This document shows, in pieces, positions 58,261-64,000 of a stretch of DNA of 64,000 bases. Both the position numbers and the translations under genes were made by a program. This stretch comes from DATDIC01 sp963764525 (GTDB taxonomy: Bacteria > Pseudomonadota > Alphaproteobacteria > Acetobacterales > Acetobacteraceae): contig CAVXTC010000006.1 in NCBI GenBank assembly GCA_963764525.1, positions 1 to 64,000 of the forward strand, in the 5' to 3' direction. The first letter of the stretch is position 1. Every line of letters starts with the position of its first letter. The notes beneath the pieces were generated by a model. The model made no database searches and was not told where the DNA came from. It worked only from the letters and a program-made list of their open reading frames with translations.

Positions 58261-58998
58261 TTACACCTGCTGGCCGCCGTCGATGTGAATTTCCGACCCG
58301 GTGATGTAACTGGCGCGGTCGGAACACAGGAAATACAGCAGCTCCGCCACTTCGCGCGGTTGCCCGAGCCGCCGCATCGGGATCGCCCGTTCCACCAGCG
58401 CCGCGGTCCCCGGCGCCAGAATTGCTGTCTCGATCTCGCCCGGCGACACCGCGTTCACCCGAACCCCGGTCTGGCCGAAATCCGCCGCCATCTCGCGCGT
58501 CAGCGCGGCCAGCGCCGCCTTCGATGTCGCATAGGCCGCGCTGGCGAACGGATGCACGCGCGAGCCGACGATCGAGGTGATGTTCATCACGCTGCCGCGC
58601 GAGGCGATCAGATAATCCCGCAATCCCTGCACCAGGATCACTGCGGCAAAGAAGTTCACGTTGAAAACATGCAGCCAGTCCTTATAGTTCATCTCCAGGC
58701 TGGTGATCTTGCTATCGGCGAGGTTCCTGGGGGAGATCGCCGCATTGTTGATCAGCGCATCCAGCCGGCCATCGGCGATCTCACGGATGCGAGGCAAACT
58801 GGTCCGTATGCTGTCGATGCAGGACAGATCAAGCTGGATGTGGTTTGGTTCGCCGCCCTTCCACGGACAGCGCGGGTCGAACGGATGGCGGGAGATGGTC
58901 AGGACGCGCCAGCCGTTATCGCTGAAGGTCTTCACCGTTGCATGGCCGATGCCGCGGCTGGCACCGGTCAGAAGCAGTACGCGCTGCGGTTCGGACAT
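58261..58998 (-). CDS. Short-chain dehydrogenase/reductase
   Basis: Intact 245-residue SDR with the cofactor motif TGASRGIGHATVK, NNAAI and the catalytic SxxYxxxK in NITSIVGSRVHPFASAAYAT/SK, ending with the usual SYITGSEIHIDGGQ. It is a classical NAD(P)-dependent oxidoreductase. Substrate unknown. It lies 36 bp downstream of an FAD amine oxidase on the same strand and may share its transcript. Confidence 0.9.
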   Translation of the reverse strand: MSEPQRVLLLTGASRGIGHATVKTFSDNGWRVLTISRHPFDPRCPWKGGEPNHIQLDLSCIDSIRTSLPRIREIADGRLDALINNAAISPRNLADSKITSLEMNYKDWLHVFNVNFFAAVILVQGLRDYLIASRGSVMNITSIVGSRVHPFASAAYATSKAALAALTREMAADFGQTGVRVNAVSPGEIETAILAPGTAALVERAIPMRRLGQPREVAELLYFLCSDRASYITGSEIHIDGGQQV

Positions 58999-59034
58999 TC
59001 GGCCTCCGTGGTGCGGGCCAACCGCACGGTTTCA

Positions 59035-60321
59035 CTATAGGCGCAACCAGTCCCGGATGCGACCATAAGTCACCCGCCCCGCCACCGCCCCGCGCCAGAG
59101 CGCGTGAAACGGGATCTGTTTAACCGTGGTGATCGGCATGTCGATCTCGCCGCCGCCCAGGATCCGGCGGCCAAGTTGCGGCCCCATTGCCGTGCTCATT
59201 GCCACGCCGCGGCCGTTATAGCCGAGGCAGGCGATCACCCCAGGCGCGGGTTCGTGGAGATGCGGATAATGGTCCGTCGTGACCGCGAGCTGGCCGCTCC
59301 ATGCATGCGTCCAGCGGATGTCGCGCAGCGGCGGCCACAGGCGCCGCGCATAGTTGACGAGGTAAGGCAAGTCGGCGGGCGAGCTGATGTCGGCCTGCGG
59401 ACTGCGGCCGCCCATCAGCAGCCGATTTTGTTCATCCAGGCGATAATACACCGTCACCGATCCCATTTCATACAGCACCGCACGCGCCGGCATCACCGTT
59501 CGCGCAAGTTCTGCCGGCAACGGTTCGCTGGCGACGATGCCGCTGAACACCGGGACGATGCTGCGCGGCAGGCTCGGCCAAACGCCGTCCGAATAGGCGT
59601 TGGTGGCCAGCACGATCGTGTCGGCACGCAGTGTTCCAGTTGGCGTGGTTATCTCCCAATACTGCCCCTGGCGCTGCACGCGGATCGCCGGGGTGCCGCC
59701 ATGGACGGCGGCGCCCGCCTGCCGGGCCGCCTGCGCCAGTCCGCGCGCAAAGCCCAGCGGGTTCACCTGCCCGCCGCGCCGGTCCAGCATGGCGCAAAGA
59801 TAGCGTCGGCTGCCGGTTGCCGCTTCGGTCCCGGCGCGGTTCAGCAGCGTCACCGGCATGTCGCGGCGGCCGCCCTGCTCGGCGCTGCGGCGGACGCTGT
59901 CGGCGCTGCGCCGGTGATACGCGGCGCGCAAAGTACCGGATTGCAGCGCTGCGCAAACGATCTGATGGCGCCGGATCAGCTCGAACACGAGGTTCGGCGC
60001 ATCGCCCGACAACGCAACCATCCGGCCGCCGAGGTCCGGGCCGAAATCCGCCTCCACCTGGTCAGGATCATGCTTCAGCCCGGGATTCACCTGGCCGCCA
60101 TTGCGCCCGGAGGCACCCCAGCCCGGCTCCTGCGCCTCCAGCACCGCGACGTCGGCACCCCGCGCGGCCAGGTGCAGCGCCGCGGACAAGCCGGTGAAGC
60201 CACCGCCGATCACCGCGATGCCGACGCGCCGGTCGCCGTCCAGCGGCGGCGTTTCGATCGGCGGACGGGCCGTTTCCGCATAGAGGCTTCGCGGCAGCGG
60301 CTTGCGGTCGTGCGGTTGCAT
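59035..60321 (-). CDS. FAD-dependent amine/amino acid oxidase (DAO family)
   Basis: Intact 428-residue DadA/PuuB-like flavoprotein. The FAD-binding Rossmann motif is GIAVIGGGFTGLSAALHLAA with the second signature PGWGASGRNGGQVNPG. It resembles gamma-glutamylputrescine oxidases (GIVASEPLP and CLGYNGRGVAMSTAMG regions). It oxidises a primary or secondary amine to aldehyde or imine, producing ammonia and hydrogen peroxide. It is divergent from the acyl-CoA dehydrogenase operon, with a 99-bp intergenic region. Confidence 0.88.
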   Translation of the reverse strand: MQPHDRKPLPRSLYAETARPPIETPPLDGDRRVGIAVIGGGFTGLSAALHLAARGADVAVLEAQEPGWGASGRNGGQVNPGLKHDPDQVEADFGPDLGGRMVALSGDAPNLVFELIRRHQIVCAALQSGTLRAAYHRRSADSVRRSAEQGGRRDMPVTLLNRAGTEAATGSRRYLCAMLDRRGGQVNPLGFARGLAQAARQAGAAVHGGTPAIRVQRQGQYWEITTPTGTLRADTIVLATNAYSDGVWPSLPRSIVPVFSGIVASEPLPAELARTVMPARAVLYEMGSVTVYYRLDEQNRLLMGGRSPQADISSPADLPYLVNYARRLWPPLRDIRWTHAWSGQLAVTTDHYPHLHEPAPGVIACLGYNGRGVAMSTAMGPQLGRRILGGGEIDMPITTVKQIPFHALWRGAVAGRVTYGRIRDWLRL

Positions 60322-60420
60322 CCGGTCAGATGCCCTGTTGCGCCACTATTTGACAATCGTCCCGGGCGGCTGATCGAGTGCGCCCAGGGGAACCCCGGTG
60401 GGGCCGCGACGGGAAGCGCT

Positions 60421-61545
60421 ATGAACTTCGATTTCACCGATGATCTGAAACAGTTGCGTGACGAGGCTCGCCGGTACCTTGCCGAGCGCTGCGGGCCCGC
60501 CGTGCCGCGCCGCATCCTGGACGGCGCCGAGCCGTACGACACCGACTTGTGGAAGCAGATCGCCGGAATGGGGTGGATGGGGGCGTCGATTCCGGAGGCG
60601 TATGGCGGCGTCGGCCTCGGCCCGCTTGCGGTCTGCGTGCTTGCCGAGGAACTCGGGCGTGCGCTGGCGCCGGTGCCGTTCTCGTCATCGGTCTATCTTG
60701 CCACCGAGGCGATCCTCGGCTTCGGCACCGAAGCGCAGAAGCGCACCTATCTGCCGCGGCTTGCGGCCGGCGAGGCGATCGGCTGTTTCGCCTTTGCCGA
60801 ACGCCCAGGCCCGGCTGATCCGCGCAAACTGGATGCCCACGTGGCGGCTGGTCGGCTGCACGGCACCAAGGTCGCGGTACCGGATGGCGATAGTGCCGGT
60901 TTCGCCATTGTCGCGGCGCGCGCCGACGATGGATCGTGGCTGCAACTTGTGGACCTGACCGGCGCCGGGGTGACGCGCGAACCGGTGGCGACGTTCGACC
61001 CCACGCGCTCGCACGCCCGCCTGGTGTTCGACGGCGCACCGGCCGAGAAGCTGCCCGGCGCCGACAGTCCGGACCAGGTTCGCCGGCTGATCGACCGCGC
61101 CGCTGTCATGATGGCGTTCGAGCAGGTCGGCGTGGCGCAGGCGGCGCTGGAGATGGCGCGGGATTATGCCCTGGAGCGCTATGCCTTCGGGCGGCCGATC
61201 GGATCGTTTCAGGCGATCAAGCACAAGCTGGCTGATATGTATGTGGCGATCGAGCTGGCGCGCTCCAACGCCTATTACGGTGCCTGGGCGCTTTCGACCG
61301 ATGCCGCCGAGCTGCCGATCGCCGCGTCGGTGGCGCGCATCGCGGCGTGCGAGGCCGGTTGGCTCGCCACCAAGGAGAATATCCAGACGCATGGCGGGAT
61401 GGGGTTCACCTGGCAGTTCGATTGCCAACTGTACTACCGGCGAGCGAAGCTGCTCGGCCTGGCGCTGGGATCGGCGCGGGAATGGAAACACCGGCTGATC
61501 GGCGAACTGCGGGCCCGCAACGCGCCACCGCGGCAGGCGGCATAA
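60421..61545 (+). CDS. Acyl-CoA dehydrogenase (first of a pair)
   Basis: Intact 374-residue FAD-dependent acyl-CoA dehydrogenase. ATG 60421 (MNFDFTDDLKQLRDEARRYL). Contains KHKLADMYVAIELARSNAYY and the C-terminal THGGMGFTWQFDCQLYYRRA with flavin-contacting residues. Length and type match the smaller subunit often encoded next to a larger acyl-CoA dehydrogenase, as in FadE heterotetramers of steroid and aromatic side-chain degradation. The second gene follows 117 bp later after a large palindrome. Pairing is inferred from gene order and length. Confidence 0.88.
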   Translation: MNFDFTDDLKQLRDEARRYLAERCGPAVPRRILDGAEPYDTDLWKQIAGMGWMGASIPEAYGGVGLGPLAVCVLAEELGRALAPVPFSSSVYLATEAILGFGTEAQKRTYLPRLAAGEAIGCFAFAERPGPADPRKLDAHVAAGRLHGTKVAVPDGDSAGFAIVAARADDGSWLQLVDLTGAGVTREPVATFDPTRSHARLVFDGAPAEKLPGADSPDQVRRLIDRAAVMMAFEQVGVAQAALEMARDYALERYAFGRPIGSFQAIKHKLADMYVAIELARSNAYYGAWALSTDAAELPIAASVARIAACEAGWLATKENIQTHGGMGFTWQFDCQLYYRRAKLLGLALGSAREWKHRLIGELRARNAPPRQAA

Positions 61546-61559
61546 ACATGTCGATTCCC

Positions 61560-61628
61560 GTAGGGCGGAAAAGCGAAGCGCATTCCGCCGCTGCCTTCGG
61601 CGGAACACGCTGCGCTTTTCCGCCCTAC
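61560..61628. repeat. Large palindromic repeat between acyl-CoA dehydrogenase genes
   Basis: A 31-bp arm GTAGGGCGGAAAAGCGAAGC then GCATTCCGCCG (61560-61590) faces its complement CGGCGGAACACGCTGCGCTT then TTCCGCCCTAC (61598-61628) across a 7-base loop, with two or three mismatches. This GTAGGGCGGAAAAGCG palindrome is typical of REP/MITE-like dispersed elements. As RNA it would form a strong stem between the two genes and could stabilise or attenuate the transcript. Confidence 0.75.
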
Positions 61629-61662
61629 GCCTCAATGTCCCAGGAACCCCAGGGAGCTCGTG

Positions 61663-62898
61663 ATGGATTTCAACGACTCGCCGGACGAAGCGGACTTTCG
61701 TGCGGAGGCACACGCCTTCCTGGAAGCCAACGCAGACCGCCGCAAGCCCGGCGCTGTGGAGGGCTATCGTCGCGGCCAGGACGCGCCGGGCGCGCTGGAT
61801 CGGGCGCGGGCGTTCCAGGCGAAGAAGGCGGCGGCAGGATTTGCCGGCATCGCCTGGCCGACGGAATGGGGCGGTCGCGGCGGTAGCCAGATGCAGCAAA
61901 TCATCTACAGCCAGGAAGAGGCGAAATACGATGTGCTGAGCGGCATTTTCAGCATCGGGTTGGGGATTGCGCTGCCGACGATCTGCAGTTGCGGCACGCA
62001 GGAACAGCGCGACCGTTTCGCCGGGCCGGCGCTGCGCGGGGAGGAAATCTGGTGCCAGTTGTTTTCCGAACCGGCCGGCGGATCGGATCTGGCGGCGCTG
62101 CGGACTCGTGCTGAGCGTGATGGCGATGACTGGGTGATCAACGGGCAGAAGATCTGGACCTCCGGCGCGCACTACTCGCAGTTTGGCATCCTGGTGGCGC
62201 GCAGCGATCCCGGCGTGCCGAAACATGCCGGGCTGACCTTCTTCATTCTGGACATGCGCACACCGGGCGTAGAGACACGGCCGATCCGCCAGATGTCCGG
62301 CAGCGCGCATTTCAATGAGGTGTTCTTCACCGACGTGCGCATCCCCGACAGCCGGCGCGTCGGCGATGTGGGCCAGGGCTGGCGCGTGGCGATGACCACG
62401 CTGATGAACGAACGGTACGGCATGCGAGAGGCGCCGGGACCTGATTTCGACGAAGTGTTCGAGCTGGCGCGCGGGCTTGAGCTGGAGGACGGCCCGGCGC
62501 TCGACAACGCCGCGGTGCAGGAGAAGCTGGCGGAGTGGTACACGCGCACGCAGGGGCTGCGCTTCACCAAGTACCGCACGATGACATCGCTGTCGCGCGG
62601 GCAGACTCCGGGGCCGGAATCGTCGATCACCAAGCTGGTGTCGGCCAACAAGACGCAGGAGATCGCGGCCTTCGGGCTCGATCTGCTGGGCATGACGGGT
62701 GCTCAGATGGGACACGACATGCCATTGCAAGGGCTGTTCGAGGAAGCGCTGCTGTATTCCCCGGCGCTGCGGCTGGCCGGTGGCACCGATGAGATCATGC
62801 GCAACATTATCGCTGAGCGCGTGCTCGGGCTGCCGCCGGACGTGCGGGTGGACAAGGACGTGCCGTTCCGGGACATCCCGACCGGACGGCGGGTGTAA
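61663..62898 (+). CDS. Acyl-CoA dehydrogenase (second of a pair)
   Basis: Intact 411-residue acyl-CoA dehydrogenase, larger type. ATG 61663 (MDFNDSPDEADFRAEAHAFL) follows GGGAG. Motifs: WCQLFSEPAGGSDLAALRTR (FAD), VINGQKIWTSGAHYSQFGIL, and a C-terminal LRLAGGTDEIMRNIIAERVL, which is the usual large-subunit ending. Together with the preceding gene and the CoA ligase downstream it fits a beta-oxidation-like pathway for an unknown acid. Confidence 0.9.
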   Translation: MDFNDSPDEADFRAEAHAFLEANADRRKPGAVEGYRRGQDAPGALDRARAFQAKKAAAGFAGIAWPTEWGGRGGSQMQQIIYSQEEAKYDVLSGIFSIGLGIALPTICSCGTQEQRDRFAGPALRGEEIWCQLFSEPAGGSDLAALRTRAERDGDDWVINGQKIWTSGAHYSQFGILVARSDPGVPKHAGLTFFILDMRTPGVETRPIRQMSGSAHFNEVFFTDVRIPDSRRVGDVGQGWRVAMTTLMNERYGMREAPGPDFDEVFELARGLELEDGPALDNAAVQEKLAEWYTRTQGLRFTKYRTMTSLSRGQTPGPESSITKLVSANKTQEIAAFGLDLLGMTGAQMGHDMPLQGLFEEALLYSPALRLAGGTDEIMRNIIAERVLGLPPDVRVDKDVPFRDIPTGRRV

Positions 62899-62934
62899 TT
62901 GATGGGCCGCAAACCGGAACAAACATTATCACCT

Positions 62935-62962
62935 ACACCTCTCCCGCTTGCGGGAGAGGTGT
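62935..62962. terminator. Perfect hairpin between acyl-CoA dehydrogenase and CoA ligase genes
   Basis: ACACCTCTCCCGC at 62935-62947 and GCGGGAGAGGTGT at 62950-62962 form a 13-bp stem with a TT loop. No T run follows on the plus strand, so it may not terminate; the motif CTCTCCC...GGGAGAG recurs in this window (58205, 46765, 44612), which makes a dispersed palindromic element as likely as a terminator. Confidence 0.5.
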
Positions 62963-62976
62963 AGTCCGGGCGTTCC

Positions 62977-64000
62977 ATGACCCATCCGCTCGAAAGCTTC
63001 TTCTGGCCGCGGTCGGTCGCCGTGCTCGGCGCCTCGCCTGACCCGCATCGCGTGCGTGGACGGCTGATCGTAAATATCTGTGGCGGCGGCTTTTCCGGGC
63101 GCATCGTGCCGGTGAACCCAAGCTACACCGAGATCAATGGCGTGCCCTGCCACCCTTCGATCGCAGCCGCCGGCCCCATCGACCTCGCATTATTAGCCAT
63201 TCCGGCCACGCAAGTTGCGCTTGCAACCGAACAATGCGCAGCCGCCGGCGTGCACCATGTGGTGATCATCAGCTCCGGCTTCGCCGAAGAAGGCGGCGGC
63301 GCCAATGCTCTGCAACAGCAACTCGTGGACATAGCCCGTCGCACCGGCATCCGTATCACCGGGCCGAACTGCGAAGGCTTCTTCAACATCCCCGGCAATG
63401 TGGCAGCGACGTTCAGCCCGACCGCCGAGCCGCGCCAGCCCGGAACGGAGCCGCTGACCGTTTCAGAACGCCGCGTCGGGGTGGTTGCGCAAAGCGGTGG
63501 CATCGGCTTCGCGCTGTTCGCCCGCGGGCGCGCCGCCGGCCTGGCGTTCAGCTATGTCGTTTCAACCGGCAACGAAGCCGACCTCACCGCGGCCGATTTC
63601 CTGGATTACATGGTGCAGGACCCGCGCACCGATGTGGTGCTGCTGTTCTGTGAGGCGGTGCGCGACGGCGCGCGCTTCATCGCCGCCCTGGCGATGGCGC
63701 GCCGGCTGGGAAAGCCGGTCATCGCCATCAAGGTGGGAGGCTCGGATGCCGGCCAGCGCGCCAGCGCCTCGCACACCGCGTCGCTCAGCGGTTGGCAGGC
63801 CGCATATCGCGCGGTGTTCGCGCGCTATGGCGTGATCGAGGCGGACGACCCCGATGATGCGGTGGCGATCGCCGGCGTGCTGACGACGTGCCCGTTGCCG
63901 CGCGGGCGACGCGTCGGGGTGGTTACCGTCTCCGGCGGCGGCGGCGCCTGGATGGCCGACACGATGGTTGCACACGGTCTCGATCTGCCGGTGCTGTCGG
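62977..64000 (+). CDS. Acetyl/acyl-CoA synthetase (ADP-forming) N-terminal part, cut by window end
   Basis: Open from ATG 62977 to the window edge (341 codons). It starts MTHPLESFFWPRSVAVLGAS, the CoA-binding Rossmann domain typical of ADP-forming acyl-CoA synthetases, then VPVNPSYTEINGVPCHPSIA, ITGPNCEGFFNIPGN and VVAQSGGIGFALFARGRA (succinyl-CoA-ligase-like domain), with the active-site His context ASASHTASLSGWQAA near residue 267. The remaining ATP-grasp part lies beyond the window. It would activate the acid that the preceding acyl-CoA dehydrogenases oxidise. Confidence 0.88.
   Translation, partial: MTHPLESFFWPRSVAVLGASPDPHRVRGRLIVNICGGGFSGRIVPVNPSYTEINGVPCHPSIAAAGPIDLALLAIPATQVALATEQCAAAGVHHVVIISSGFAEEGGGANALQQQLVDIARRTGIRITGPNCEGFFNIPGNVAATFSPTAEPRQPGTEPLTVSERRVGVVAQSGGIGFALFARGRAAGLAFSYVVSTGNEADLTAADFLDYMVQDPRTDVVLLFCEAVRDGARFIAALAMARRLGKPVIAIKVGGSDAGQRASASHTASLSGWQAAYRAVFARYGVIEADDPDDAVAIAGVLTTCPLPRGRRVGVVTVSGGGGAWMADTMVAHGLDLPVLS

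Noticed and set aside
59104..60420. Long plus-strand open frame ahead of the first acyl-CoA dehydrogenase
   Set aside because: It is antisense to the FAD oxidase gene and in frame with the dehydrogenase only by chance; the dehydrogenase starts at ATG 60421 with family similarity.
60685..62922. 745-codon minus-strand open frame
   Set aside because: It is the antisense of two well-supported acyl-CoA dehydrogenases in a GC-rich genome, where stop codons are rare on the opposite strand.

Overview
This is a GC-rich window from a proteobacterium. The gene content fits an alphaproteobacterium of the Acetobacteraceae/Rhodospirillales type: DUF2950 and DUF3300 cell-envelope genes, an aspartate decarboxylase/AspT cassette, several PEP-CTERM proteins and a class III cyclase fused to TPRs. 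The taxonomy is inferred from gene content and composition only. I found no rRNA, tRNA or CRISPR array.

Region 1 (1-31.5 kb) is decayed. It starts and ends with remnants of large serine recombinases. Between them lie a transposase scrap, a potassium channel broken inside its selectivity filter, a SulP transporter, two glycoside hydrolases (GH13-like and GH63-like), an intact DUF2950 gene beside a frameshifted DUF3300 gene with a 36-bp minisatellite, and an OmpA-like lipoprotein. Next comes a minus-strand operon: a PLP basic-amino-acid decarboxylase, an AspT antiporter, aspartate 4-decarboxylase and a second AspT. Only the last AspT is intact. Then follow a small secreted protein, two tandem AraC regulators, an RND efflux operon (adaptor frameshifted, pump intact), a paralogous small secreted protein, an S9 peptidase, an acetate kinase relic and a polytopic membrane protein. 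Two copies of an 18-bp outward-facing motif pair sit at 19.5 and 28.7 kb. They link the small secreted protein, the AraC tandem and the S9 peptidase into a candidate regulon.

Region 2 (31.5-41 kb) holds envelope and exported proteins: a Spy-like chaperone, a Tyr/Pro-rich protein, a beta-helix protein, a 66-residue PEP-CTERM protein, a fatty acid hydroxylase family protein, a second PEP-CTERM protein, the cyclase-TPR protein, and a metzincin protease whose PEP-CTERM tail is in another frame and is followed by a decayed duplicate of that tail.

Region 3 (40.7-47.5 kb) is a catabolic operon (luciferase-like monooxygenase, NitT/TauT-type ABC importer, metal-site-deficient M24 enzyme) with a divergent LysR regulator, followed by a DUF2161 gene. 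From 47.6 to 51.9 kb the two ends of a peptide-binding protein gene flank an insert with a transposase relic, a threonine dehydratase-like gene and a PEP-CTERM gene.

Region 4 (52-64 kb) is mostly intact: peroxiredoxin, YqgE, a tight carrier protein/MBOAT/SGNH cassette resembling dltC-dltB-dltD, a GFA protein, a GH51 arabinofuranosidase, an SDR, an FAD amine oxidase, two acyl-CoA dehydrogenases and the start of an ADP-forming CoA ligase. The many single-base frameshifts, with reading frames otherwise well preserved, mean either recent pseudogenisation or local assembly error. Raw reads would settle which.
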